Below, in pieces: positions 11,440 through 24,200 of a stretch of 64,000 nucleotides of DNA; position 1 is the stretch's first letter, and every line of letters begins with the position of its first letter. Position numbers and translations under genes: made by a program. The DNA lies in contig ML986630.1 in assembly GCA_010094045.1 (NCBI GenBank), positions 101,156 to 165,155 on the forward strand. The letters are read 5' to 3'. The DNA comes from Lojkania enalia. Lineage: Eukaryota; Ascomycota; Dothideomycetes; Pleosporales. The notes beneath the pieces were generated by a model. That model did not search any database. It was not told the origin of the DNA and saw nothing but the letters and a program-made list of their open reading frames with translations.

Positions 11440-14400
11440 TAACTACCTCAGCTATTACTATAATACTATTGTCTTCTTAGTAGTATTACTACCAGTTTTA
11501 GAACTTCGTACTATTTATTATTCTATTTCTTATACTGCAGCTTCTCGTACCGTTGAAATACCGTAGAAGATTTTGCTAGAAGCCTTCTTTAAGCGTACTA
11601 GTTAGAACGTAGCTATAGAGAAGAAGAAAGATATTATCAACAGAAAACAGGTTCTAAAAGAACTTTAGCTAAAGATAAAGAAAAACTACGAGCGCGCGTT
11701 GGCGCTATAGAATTAGTAAGTTTATAATAGTATCTTTAAACCTAGCACACCTCGCTAATAAGAAATTTTAATACTAGATATAAGAAGTTGAATCTAGGGG
11801 TAAATCTAGATAATATTAAGATATCTAAAAACTACGTTATATCTATTATACTTAGAATTAAGGGTGGGTATAGTATTAAAAAGCTAGGCTTATAGACCGT
11901 AGTCCAGTACTACAAAGATTTTACTGCTGGCTAGAGGCGAGCTAGGATAGAGGAGGAATAGGAAAATGAGGAGAAGAATAAAGAGGGCGAGAAAGAGGAG
12001 CTGGTAAAGGTAATAAATCTAAACGTAATACTGTCTACTTTAAATATAAGTCTACTGCCGCTACCCAGGCGTTTTATAGCATTAGTACTAATTACATAGG
12101 ATAGTTTATTAAGTATAAGCTATATAATATTCTCGAGCTACCCTATAGAAAAAGGCTGCGACGATACGGCTTACAAATCTATTTTCTTTACCTGGGAATG
12201 CAGTGGTAGAAGAACGATTAGTTCGTGCTTCTAAAGCTGGGGTGTAAAGTCGAGATATAGGCTCTTACTATAGCCTATATATTTAGCACTTTAAGGATTG
12301 GCGAATATATAGAATCTATATATTACCTTAGATCTAGTAGAGGCTTATACTTTTAGGTAAGTCCGTCTTAACGTAGCTTATATAAATTAACAGCGACGGG
12401 TTAGGATACAATTTTTACTATCTTCCGCAACAAATATAACAACGTAGAATTTACTATACTATTTAAACGAGACGTAAAGTATATAACGTTTACTCTAAAT
12501 AAGAGGTAAAACTATTCCTTATTACGCATGCACCTATGCTAATTATAGAATAGACTAGAGTACGTGTTGTATAAAGGTGATGAAGCTTGCCCTCTTTTTT
12601 ATAATCTGATGCTTATAATAGTTGCTATATATATCGCGAGAAATGTATTTAGAGATTATAAATTGATAGATAAGGTTCTAGTATTAGAACCTCTAGAAGA
12701 CGAGCAAATAATCAAACTCTACTAGAACCTAAACATCCTAGATCTACCGTTTTTCGAGGAAAGTAATAGGAAGATAGAGACCGCAAGCGCATTTAGCTGA
12801 TATCTTTAAGAATAGAGCTTTTATACTAGCTATAACAAACCCCCAACGGTGTATAATTTTAGAGTAGAGGGTCTGATCCTTACCGGTATATATACCGTCC
12901 TATACTCTATATACCTAACTCATATTGTGTATAGATAGAAATTATTTGTAGGATATAAGAATAAAGTAGGGTAGATACTATAACCTAAGCGTGTATCATG
13001 ATTATTATATAGCTAATAATACCGGAGTAGACGGTTAGGTAACCTTCTTCTACGATAAAGACTATTGTACGGATATTACGGACCTTTTCCGTTCTTTGCT
13101 TATTACTCAGAACCTAGAGCTGTAGTAGTTGCTGCTAGTAGAAAAGTAACACGAGCTTAAGCAGAGCACCGAGTTTAAGGATATTAAAGTAAAACTTAAA
13201 TATTATTCTTCATCGGACGACATACTATTAAAGACTTAATGTAAGAAGTTGCAGGCCTGGAAACAAAAGTTGATTTTAGAAGCGTTTCGTAGGTGTTGGG
13301 GAGAACAGCCTAATTAACCCGCAAGTAAAGTTGACGCCTATATAAAAGAATGTACTAGCCGTTATAGGACTATATTCTAACGAGCGCGCAAACTTATACT
13401 AGTACGTAACTATCTAGCGTCTAGCATATTTGTCGAGGCTACTATACGTAGCGATGTAGGTAAAGCTGTCCTCTAAGATCTGATCGAGCTCTATTTATAA
13501 GAAGAGGAAGTAGTATTTCAACTAGGTCTTAAGCTAGACAAATACTACTGTCTGAAAACAGGTTTTACGTGAAAGATTGACAGGTATACAAGCCTACCTA
13601 CTGTTTATAAGTGGCGTCTAATGAGAATTTCCAATAGTTAACCGGTTGCTGTACAGTGGAAACATATATACAGTTGCTATTAGAAGTAGCTTAAGAAAAG
13701 TTACGAGTTTATAGAATTTTACTTCCTCTACAGCAAATGGTTTGTTAATTAAGAGGAATAGAACGCTTATTACTAAACCTATTTAGACAAGCCTAAAACA
13801 ATCCTTATAGAGTGCAACCTACTAATCTATAGAAGAATACTTGCTACTCTAGGGTTCTATCCTAACTGTTTAGGCGATAATTTCTTACCCCCTAAAATGC
13901 GAATGTGGTAGTTCCTTAAGATAGCTAAATAGAAAGACTATATCTATAATTAGCATTCCAAAGATTCTAAGTCGCTGGTATACCCTCTAAGTAAGCTCTA
14001 TTATAGAGAGTTATTTATATTATTATAAGAGCTCTAGTTTTATCTTAAAGATATCTACTATATCGATTTTAGGAGTACCCTTAAAAGGTCTAGGTTAGCG
14101 GGCGAAGGTAGACCTAAACTAACTAAGCGGATATATATTAGTAGAAGACAGCTGTTAGAATAGAAGACGAAAGACCTAATATATAAATTTGTCGACGAAA
14201 GTAATATAATTTAGAACTAAGGGAAGAGGTTAACGTCCTGTCCTACTCTACTTAAAACCCCGTCTTCTACTAGTTTAGGCTTCTCGCCAATCTTAGAAAT
14301 TATATTAGACTAAAACGAAAGCGAAGATAATATACTACTATCCTCGTGGTATAGCGAATCGAAGAATAATCCTAATAATAAAAATGCTCTTAGTAATAAA

Positions 14401-14935
14401 GCTGATGATGAGGATTAGGAGTATATTAGTAAGATTAACTATCTAGTAAGCAATTACCTATAAACTGACAGATAAATAGATGATATTACATTTTCGGAAA
14501 CTGGAGAAGCTAAGGTAAATAAGTAAAATGATAATTTCTAGAGTATAAGTTTTTATAAGGAGTTGTAGCCTAGGCTTTAGTATGAGTATACTCTAGCGGC
14601 GCACCCCCTGTCTAAACCGGCTCTTTCCACCTAAAGGTATAAAGAAGACGAATATAAGGTTGAGCAAGTTCTAGCAGCCCGTATTTTTAGGAGAGGGAGA
14701 AAGCTTAAATACCGTGTAAAATAGCTTAGCTATAACAACGATCTGAAGTAGTATAACGCAGCTAACTTTAAGAACAGCCTATATAAGCTCTATAACTTCT
14801 ATAGAGCCGATTTAACCCGACCCGGACCTCTATAAAGGCTGGATTATTAGATACAGTGCTGGAAGGAGAATAGGAATGCTGACGACCATCCAGATGATAA
14901 TAAGCCGATAAATAGGTTAGTTAAGTGGTGTAGAA
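11440..14935 (+). pseudogene. DUF3435 tyrosine recombinase ('captain') with C-terminal chromodomain, RIP-broken
   Basis: The family catalyses integration and excision of Starship giant transposons. An N-terminal basic/coiled part (RKQVLKEL.LKIKKNYERA, about 11,642) is followed by core text IAYIFSTLRIGEYIES (about 12,267-12,314); the Arg codon at 12,294 fits the first catalytic Arg of tyrosine recombinases. The typical DUF3435 block DITDLFRSLLITQN starts at 13,072. A gap in phase between 12,850 and 12,991 is resolved exactly by a 49-bp intron (12,886-12,934, GT...AG, CTAAC branch point). The same phase then continues through a Cys/His segment (about 13,810-14,060) to a chromodomain-like end, KVEQVLAARIFRRGRKLKYRVK from 14,656. 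A second intron probably lies near 12,040-12,105. The start codon is uncertain. Stops are mostly at former Trp/Gln codons. Confidence 0.82.
12886..12934 (+). other. Intron in the captain pseudogene
   Basis: 49 bp, beginning GTATATATAC and ending GTATAG, with CCTAACTCA as branch point. Removing it joins the upstream phase to the downstream phase. An intron that restores frame in a RIP-mutated sequence supports a once-functional gene. Confidence 0.65.
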
Positions 14936-15559
14936 AACTTTACTAAGAAGGATTAGAAGTTAGATATTAGTAGAATATTTTACTTAGATCGTAATTATAA
15001 GGTAGGTATAGGTAGAAAGTTTTCGCAGATTCGAATAGTCTTAGTATATAGTTTAACGTTAAGCGTAGGTAGCGTAGAAATCGTATAAGCCTTAGTATTA
15101 CTACTAGTTAATATATAGTTATTAGTTCGACCTATAAGATCTTAGTTAGACTTATTGCTAGGTTTAACTTAGACTTTCTAGATTATATAGAGGTGCTTAG
15201 GCCGGTGTTAGATAAATAGAGGATAGAGCGATAGTATTATCGGATTGTCTATAAAGACAGTATTCTCTCTATATCGCCCTTATTTAAGATACGTTATTTT
15301 TATTATACTGAGCTTGCCTAGTTAAAGCTATTATTCTGTATTATTCTTCTACTATAGTAAGCAACGGTTTATATTTGTAGGCTGGAGTGGTTAACAGCGC
15401 TTAGCTTATAGTATCTATTAGGAAGGGCTGTAGGCGTGTTTTTAAGATATATAGGGTGAGGTAAGCAGGTCGGCGGGCTATTCGCGGATAACAGCGGAGC
15501 TGAATATTAGGAGAGTGCGAGGGTACTGGATGCTTCTAGAGTAGTAACTAGGTAAGGTG

Positions 15560-16980
15560 CTAGGTATATAGAGTAAGAATAGAGGGACGGGTAAGAACTT
15601 GACTGTTTATTGTTCGGGATATTATTACTAACTAGCGGATCCAGCCGTAAAGCACGTGGCGATAATAGTTTAGGGCGGCTTAGCCTAGTTAGTTTTTGAC
15701 CTTACTATTAAAGAGACTACTAGTTAACAATACTAATAGATACTGAATGAAGTGATGTTAATATTTTCGATAACGTTACTAATTTACATCTAACCTCCTT
15801 CTAGCGTAAATAGAAGTCTCTATTTTCTAGCTTAGAGGTAGTAATTAAAACTAGTCCCTATTCTATATATAGGCATCTTATAGCTAGTTACAGCCGAGCG
15901 CTTAAGATATTCCTAATAATAGCGAGAGGCTATTTCAGCACCCTAAACAACTACAGGGATACAATACGGATTTTAAGGAGGAAATCGCGCGAATCGTCTC
16001 TATAGGAATCTATATTCCCTATTAATCTATAGCTCTAATACGCGTAAGCAATCTGGAACGATAAGAGTAGAGGATAAAGTACTATAAGGAACTATTAACA
16101 TATATACGTAATATAAACTAGCTCCTATATTTAGAGAAGCTAATAAGTCCTAGGAAGTAGACTCGGTATTATTATAGAGCTAGCTTAGGTTCGTCTTCTT
16201 TTAAGCCTAGATAATCTATACGCTTGGAGATTTCTCTCTAAGAAAAAACACTTGTTCTTGAAAAATATAAGCGATCATTCTATTAGCGTATATAAGGAGC
16301 TATACGATAGCGTTAGGAGGACTTTTAAGACTATTCTAGTAAAAGAAGGAAATTCTGCCAACTCTTTAAGTATATTAGACGGTGCTGTAGCGTCGACTGT
16401 TAGTAAAACAGAGATTAGTTTTAGTACTCTAATCGATCGGCTATAAGAAGAGAACGCCCTATTAAATCACGTAATGGAGGAAATAAGAATATAGGTATCA
16501 GCTGAATTAGAACGCCGACGGCATGCAGAAAGGGAACTGGAGCGTCTAAAAGAAGTAAATTAGAGACTATAAGAGGAATCTAAGGAGAATTTATCTATTT
16601 CTATACGTTTAAAAGGAGTCTTTAACGCTTAATCCTAAGGATTAAAATCTGCTATATAAGAGCTGCAAGCGCTATAAGAGGGGCTCTTTATAGGGACTTA
16701 GCTTATAGAATAGTTTCCTAGTAGTTCCAAGACATAAAATTATGCTAGGTATTAAACCGAGTCCTGACCGTTCTAAGAGAAAAGCTAGTTTACAAGTAAC
16801 TTAACTTAATAGAAGCAACTTTTAATTAATACGGCCGCGTGATTTAGATCGGGACTAAACAGTTCCCAACGGGTACTAAAACAGGTCCTATAGTAGTATA
16901 AAGATCTATACTATATTTTGGATGGTAGACCGCTTTAGTCCTTACTGTATAACTATTTTAGAGAGGGTTAGTAAGTTTAA
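15560..16980 (+). pseudogene. Coiled-coil protein of unknown function, RIP-broken
   Basis: One frame can be followed from about 15,950 to 16,980. It contains the open segment at 16,252-16,446 (ISVYKELYDSVRRTFKT, then SILDGAVASTVSKTEIS) and continues after a stop into a charged helix, VSAELERRRHAERELERLKE (about 16,498-16,557), and NTAA/SGLNSSQRVLKQVL near 16,820-16,890. The heptad-rich part suggests a coiled coil. No family is recognised. It lies directly downstream of the captain in the same orientation, so it may be a captain-associated Starship gene. The 15,560-15,950 part is assigned only by continuity. Confidence 0.45.
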
Positions 16981-17034
16981 GTATAAGAATATTTCATTCC
17001 CAACTTTTCCGGAGCTATATTATACTAACTGAAA

Positions 17035-17530
17035 ATGCGCTCTTCTACTATTCTCGCTCTTCTAGTAGTAATTATCTCTACTTCTATAATACCTACTATG
17101 TCTATAGATTTAAGCCTAATTCTAGACTTTAGCTTAATAGCTGGTTAAGACTCTAATAGAAGTGGTAGCTGTATTAGTGCTAATAATATCTTAATCCTAT
17201 ATTTTTATCTATCTAACCGCAAGGAATTTATTAAGAAAATAAACTCGGCCGTTACTTCGGGAAATTTTTTAGGGACTCTAGTTATATTTGACGTTAACTC
17301 TCTTACTTAATTAGATAAAGATAAATTCAACTATACTATAGCGTATCTAATTATCTTATAGAGCTTTAATAGCACGCATAGCGTAGGCTGCCCTATAGCC
17401 TCCGCCCCAACTATCCTCAATCAACAGAAGTATTTTGCTAATCTACTAGAGCAAGATCTATCCTATAGTAGCTAGCTTGCTCTATATACTAAATGCTAGA
17501 CTTACTTATAGATAGGGTGTTATTAATAGA
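17035..17530 (+). pseudogene. Small secreted or membrane-anchored protein remnant
   Basis: The ATG at 17,035 opens a frame starting MRSSTILALLVVIISTSI, a good signal peptide or N-terminal anchor. It is followed by about 140 residues with few stops, including ISANNILILYFYLSNRKEF and HSVGCPIASAPTILNQQKYF. The remaining stops are explained by Gln/Trp codons. I do not recognise the family. The frame is lost around 17,530. Confidence 0.4.
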
Positions 17531-17786
17531 TTATAGTTATTACGGCTAGACTGTTTATAGTTAGCTCCTTAGCAGGTCCAGGCTATATAAGTAGCTTTCC
17601 CTCGTTAGTTCACAATCAACGCAGTTTCCCTCTATTTTCTAGAGCCTATCTACTCTTATAATAGTAAGATCCCTTACTCTATAGTAAGAACTACTCTGTA
17701 AAGAGATGAATCTACTATTTTAGTAGAATAATTAATGCTTTCCTACGCGAACGAATAAAGTTTTAAGTTAGTTAGCTTATACTTAA

Positions 17787-20699
17787 TTGCTAATAAAGCC
17801 CGAAGGGCTTTTCTACTTCCAGCCGCGCCTTCCTTTACTTATCTTAGCTTCTTTTACAGTACGCTTCGTTCGCCCCCGTAGCTATACAGTACTACTGCTA
17901 AGCGCTGTAGGACATCTAAAATCCGGCTTTAGATTGCTTCTAAGGCCCCTACGCTTATTTAAAGTTAATAAGTATATCTGCTATCAAAACTGCGAAACTA
18001 TAATTAGCTTCCGATATAGCTGTTATACAACTTCGAGATAAGATTTAACGGCCGACTACGCATACTTCGGTAGCTTCTATAACGTCTATTACGTCGCCGT
18101 TAAGCCCTAAGCAAATAGGAAGACGAGCGTTATAGTCTTGCTGGAGATGGAGAAACGGTAGTATTCCTGTAGATAGTCTACAGTAATATAAAGATCGATT
18201 CTAAGACCTGTTATATGCGTAAGAAAAGTATTAAAATAGATATAGAAACGAAAATATAGACGGGCTAATTAATTAATAGAGGGCTCTATACTAACAGGAG
18301 TAAAGTCGCGATTTAACGTGTAAAAAAGGAAACTTTATAGAATATCTTATTCGGGACTTTAGGGTTTATTCTTACCCTTAATCCACCTTTCTATATTTTT
18401 ATATATGGGTTTTACAATTTATTATATATTATAATAATTACTTGCAGCTTGTACTTGAGAGTCTATCGTTGTTTCGTATAGTAACTTCATCTATATAGAT
18501 TCTTAGAGAGGATGGTTTACTGCATTTTCTCGAATCCAACTATCTAGTTTAGTACTATCTAGGCCCCCTCTAGGGTGATCCGTACATTCCGCATATAACC
18601 TCTATTACCCGTTAACCTGATAAATCTTCTACTACTTTCTATACCCTTTAGTATTATACTTTTCGTATGTATGTTTAGAATTTAGATGGTTGTATACTAT
18701 GTATAATCCTTTCCGGCCGGACGATAATAAACGCTAAGAAACGATCAGTCACGTATAATATAGAGAAACTATTCTGATCGAACTATTAGGAGGGAAAATC
18801 TTTACTACAGTAAAATATAATAGTACTAGAGACCTAGCAAGTTACTTTATACTTAAAGCAAGCGCTATACTCTTAAAATCTTAATCGTTTACCCCGCTAT
18901 ACCTATTTAGGCAACAGCGTTGCCTGTATAGGAAGTTAGCTATAATACTTAAGTTAGTAAAGGTTATTAGTTGGTAGAATATTACCGAAGTCTCTCTGCG
19001 CGAATGCCCTAAGCGATATACTCTACTACTTTAACTCTTCTTTACAAGTGGTCTTCCTTTCGAGTACTACACAATACCTATATAGTGGAAGAATAACAGC
19101 CCTACAGCCGACCTTCTACAACCCAGCAAGCAATAATTGTTAACAATCCTTACTTACTCCCTATAAATATAAGCTACTCTACTTGCTGCGGCCCGCTCTA
19201 TAATACGTTTCCCGCAATCCTATAGTAATATTAGTAATCTTCTAAATTAAATACCTTCTTTACCTAACGAATAAAAAGTCGAGGACTTTGTTAAAGGTGC
19301 TGTATTATCCTTAGAAGGATATTTATAGTGGAAAATTACCTCCTCTTAATACTGCGATCTCATGTTAAAACTTAAAACCTTACCCCGTTAAAGGGTTAAT
19401 ATTAATATAGCCTATCCCTACTTCTACAATATTTTAGATAAGTTTCTTCTAGCTTAGATCAACTTTAAACATCTACCAAACTGCGCATCTAGTAGTAACT
19501 ATCTTACTACTTTCGTCTTAGGCTGGTCGTATATTCTTTCCGCTCGTCTTATTAAACTATATAAGAAGATAGAAGATAATAAAATTATCTATACTAATAA
19601 AAAAGCGATATACTATTATAATAATACTACCCTACCCTATAATAGTTTTACAATCCTAATTGGTAACACGGATGCGAACGAGTGCTAATAGTAGGTAGCA
19701 ATTCTTGTAAGAGATTATAGCTAGCGAGCGATTCTAAACCGCTCTAGAGGAGCGTACTATCCTCTATAGGTGTACCACTTAAATCCTAAAGCACGATTTA
19801 ATATCCGGTATAAAGGAATCTCCTAGCTATTACTAGGTGTAATATATCTACTATCTTCTAGTAAAGCCCAGCAATATCTTTATAATTTCGCTAGGTTGTA
19901 TAACGCCTATAATTAACTTATAGCTGCCTTTATTATGGTATTAACTATACCCAGTTATCTTAGGTTTAGAGTGCTAGTTATACTCCCTAAGCCGAAGCTT
20001 ATAATATATACTAGAAGACCGGGATTAATTTGTAGCATATATGTTCCATTAACAGACTAGCTTCCTTATTTTATATTACTATTATATATCCCTAACGTGT
20101 TGCCTTTATATTTGTTTAGCTGTTTTTAGAACCTAGGTATATATTATAACGTAGCTAGCGAATAGCTTTATCTAATCTTAAGGGAAATATTACTACCACT
20201 TATCTAGGAGAAGAAGTACGAAGTTATTATTAGAATGATAGCTGCTCGCCAGCTAAGTTTAGCGCTGCTATAGTTAGGCTTAGTAATAACCGAAATACTA
20301 CTAAGAATATAATCTATCCTATCTAGTTTTATATCGCTAGGCTGCCCCGAAGCAACTATATAGACGAACTGCTGTTAATTATTTATAGACTCGGCGTTCT
20401 ATAAAGAGCTATAAATCTCGGATAATGCTATACTAGGAAAAATCATCTGTCGTAAGGATGAATTCCGCCTTCTATATCTAACCAACATTAAGTCCAACTG
20501 TTATAGAATGCTGCCCCTTAGCTCTTATCCTCCTTTTAGAGTGGTTAAACTTAATAAAACTACTCTTAAAGTTCGATTGCACGTATTATATAGGCACCAA
20601 CTTAATTACAGCTACTGGGCTTGGCGGAACTATAACCGGCCAGATCTAATCGATTTTGGTATCCCACGTTTAGTATGCCCCTATTCTCACAAGTAAGGT
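17787..20699 (+). pseudogene. Large fungal protein of unknown function, RIP-broken
   Basis: The frame begins with a hydrophobic, Arg-rich N-terminus (17,787-18,041) and ends with the open segment at 20,508-20,696. Middle parts include LGWSYILSARLIKLYKK (about 19,518) and LLLGVIYLLSSSKAQQYLYN (about 19,833). The C-terminus reads YSYWAWRNYNRPDLIDFGIP. From memory, LGWSYILSAR plus a Trp-rich C-terminus recur in a widespread family of uncharacterised Pezizomycotina proteins; I cannot name a function. Phase changes near 18.8 and 19.5 kb probably mark introns. It is likely cargo of the Starship-like element. Confidence 0.5.
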
Positions 20700-21255
20700 C
20701 CTAGTAGGAAGTCTATTATAATTACTAGAATATACCAGTTCCTATTACAGCTCTAAATAAAGTTATACGCTTTTTAGCATCTGCTTTTTAGCATATTATA
20801 GCCCCCAGGCAAAGCTATTCCGTGTAAGAAACTGTCTAAAATTGCGACTCGAAATATCTTCTCTTAAACGTTCTTCTCCAACGGCGTAAGACTGGATAAG
20901 ATGCTAATATAGAGATATAAATAGCTTCGTATTTTACTAGACTATAAATCGGATGATGAAAATACGTTAGTTATATTAGGTAAGGAAGTGTAGTATATAA
21001 TTGTGTTAATAGATATCCGGTATGTTTAGCCCCTTGTTCCTTGCCGCATTCTCAGACATGTACTAACTAGCAATTAATAGTTTGCTATTAGAGAGTATAG
21101 TATACCTATAGAGCTTGCACGTTGTCCCTAGTATAGTATAAGGATTAGTAGGTACTACTATAAAGCTGTATAGGATGTAACTCGTGTAGAGAATATAGAG
21201 TACTAAGGTACTAGTTTTAAAGTTAAAGCTAGGCCATTTAGCTTACTATAAAGGA
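20700..21255. other. Intergenic, no gene seen
   Basis: AT-rich spacer between two genes pointing at each other (a plus-strand gene ending near 20.7 kb and DUF3723 ending near 21.26 kb on the minus strand). No frame, repeat or RNA gene was recognised. Confidence 0.5.
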
Positions 21256-24200
21256 TAGTTACAATTAGAGTATAAAATATAAAGTAAATTTCTATCCTCT
21301 ATTATTTGGCTTATTAGACTGTCCTGCCTAAAATTCTAGACGACCCTTTTTACGTCCGGGTATATCTCCGTACTTAACCTGCGATTTAAATGCCGGGTTA
21401 GGTTGGCTAGCTGCTGATTCGGCCTACAGCTTATTATACATTCTAGGAGCGTCTGAAAATTTAATAACATCTCTTTCCAATTCCGGAATTAGAAGTATAG
21501 TGTTCATCCCGTCTGCTGTAACGTCCTTAAAATATATACGAGGATCTAGCTTACAGAAGTTTATATTATATATCTATATACCGTTGTACTTTCTTATATA
21601 CTTTATTACTAGTCGCTTTACCTCCTTTACTACTAATAGCTTAGAGGGATTAACTAGAAGACTGTATTCAACCCTCTAAGTCCCTCTCTTAAAGATCTTA
21701 AAATTTATGGAGACTTTTTAGGCGTCTATCTGTTAATTTAGATAGGGAGTAGTAGAATCAGTTGCATCTATTACTAGAGAATTAGCCCTATTCAACAGAG
21801 TATAGGTTTACTTACCCAATTCTACTTAATCCTTTTCTATTCGTCTAGGAGTTACAGGTCCTTTAACTTCCCCTAAGTTAATCTGGGTAATCCGTTTCTA
21901 GTCGTTTTTTCTTCGCGTAACGCCTATACCTCTTAGAGGTTTAGGTTTCCTTTTATATAACCTCTTTCTATCTAGGTTCTATAAGCTAGCAAGTAACCCT
22001 CTATTAGGTTGGGTCTTTACAAGATATTTCCGTCCTTTACTTGTGTACGTCCCCTAGATATTGTCTACATCGAATAGTACTTACTTAGTACGCCTCTTCT
22101 CTTCAGTTTACTTGTCACTTTTTTGTTCTACTAGTCGCCGTCTCTCTTCCTCAGATAGCCTCTCTCAGTCTTCCTCGGCTTGTTCCCTCTCTTCCTCAGA
22201 TAGTCTCTGCCTCTCCGCCCTCTCCGCCTCCTCAGCTTGTCTCTGCCTCTCCGCCTCCTCAGCTTATCTTTGCCTCTCCGCCCTCTCCGCCTCCTCAGCT
22301 TATCTCTACCTCTCCGCCTCTTCGGCTTGCCTCTACCCCTCCCCTTTAGCTAGCCTTTCTCGTTCTTGCTCGTCTTGTACCGCTGGCTGAGCCTGCTACT
22401 CGCCTTTTACTAGAGAATTAGCGTTATTTAGTAGAGTATAAGTTTACTTATCTAATTCTCCTTGTCCTTGAGGTACAGGTTCTATAACTTCCCCTAAGTT
22501 AATTTGGGTAATCCGTTTACGGTCGTTTTCTCTTCGCGTAACACCTATACCTCTTAGGGGCTTAGGTTTCTTTCTACGTTGCTTCTTTCTATTATACTCC
22601 TCTCATAGACTAGCAACACGTTATACCCTCGTAAGATGTTTTAGTCCTTTACTTATGTTCGTCTCTTAGATATCGTCTACCTTAAACAGCTCTTACTCGG
22701 TTTACCTATATCTGTACTCTTCAGCTTGCCGCCGGCTTTCTTACTCTGCTAGCTGGGGTCTCTCCTCCTCGGCCTGCCTCTCTTCCTCGGCTTATCTCTA
22801 CTTCTCCGCCGCCTCAGCGTGTCTCTGCATCTCCGCCGCCTTAGCTTATCTCTGCCTCTCCGCCTCGGCTTATTTCTACCTCTCTTCCTCAGCTTGTTTC
22901 TACCTCTACTCCTGTATATCATCTTCTTTAAACAGATCTTCCTTAGTATACCTGCGTTTCTCCTCTTCAGCTTGCTACTGTCTTTCTTGGTCAGCTATCC
23001 AGTTTCTCTTCTCCTCAGCCTCCCTCTGCCTCTCTTCGGCTAACTAAGCAAGCTGAAATAGCTGTTCTTCCTTAGCCAACCTCTATTCGGCTAGCTGAGT
23101 AAGTTGTTCTTCCTCAGCCCGCCTCTATTCGGATAGCTAAGTTAGCTATCCCTCCTCAGCCTGCCTCCATTCGGATAGCTGAGCCAACTATTCTTCTTCG
23201 GCCCGCCTTCGTTCGGATAACTGAGCCAGACGTCCCTCCTCAGCTTACCTCCGTTCGGATAGCTGAGCCAGATGTCCTTCCTCAGCCTGCCTCTACTTCT
23301 CCCTCTCCTACTCGGCTTGTCTCTGCTTCTCCCTCCTCTACTCTGCTAGCTAAGCGAACTGCTACTACTCAGAAAATCCTCGCGCTTCTTCTTCGGCTTC
23401 TACCTCAAGTATCTCTTGCTCAGGAGATCGTGTTTATCCGTAAGTTGTGCTATAATTGATAATACGCGCTGGTTTACCCAAAAAGGTAAAGTATATAGAT
23501 CTACGGACGAAGAAAGACGTTATCTCAGGATACTGTTGCTTATTAGTATCGTGTAACTTATCTAAAAATAATGACAACTTGTCCTATTTATAGTTCTTTA
23601 GCTCCGGAATTCCGCATCGTTTAGGTAGCCTACCATCACTATCAACCTCGAATATATTTCTCGCCTCTTCTTCCGTTAGTGCCTCGGTAGTAGAAAAGAA
23701 TCTAACCATTTGCTCTATGTAGTCCTCAAAGGCGGCAGTATTATATTTGAAGCAGTCTGGTCTCCGAGCCTCTAGTAGTGCTTTATAAGCAATCTGCCTA
23801 TCGGCGGACCCTTAAATTAAGTTAAGGATCGGCGTAGTCTTAAATCCTAATCAATAGGCGTGAGCGGCAATCTCGTATAAGGTTGCCTTACTAGGTTTCC
23901 AGTCCAGTTTCGCTTTAGAGTAGCACATCGCAATAATCTATATCTGTCGAAGTGCGAAATCTTCTCCACCTAATAAATCCCCTAGCCTGAGTATAAATCT
24001 AGACTCAGATTCCTGAACTACGTATTAGTTAACCCTCCGATTCCCATCCCTAAACGCTCTTAGGAGGGTAGAGGATACGGAATCTCTTAGCAACAACTCT
24101 ACAAGTAATTTTACGCACTTAACGGGGCCTTAGAAGTAGTTAATATCTTTAAAGTAGCTGTAGAGAGAGGGAATTAAGCGGTCCGCGGAGATAGATAGTA

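Noticed and set aside
22061..23043. Plus-strand open frames rich in Ser/Leu/Cys (109 and 74 codons)
   Set aside because: They are the antisense of the Glu/Arg/Gln/Ala-rich coiled region of the minus-strand DUF3723 pseudogene.
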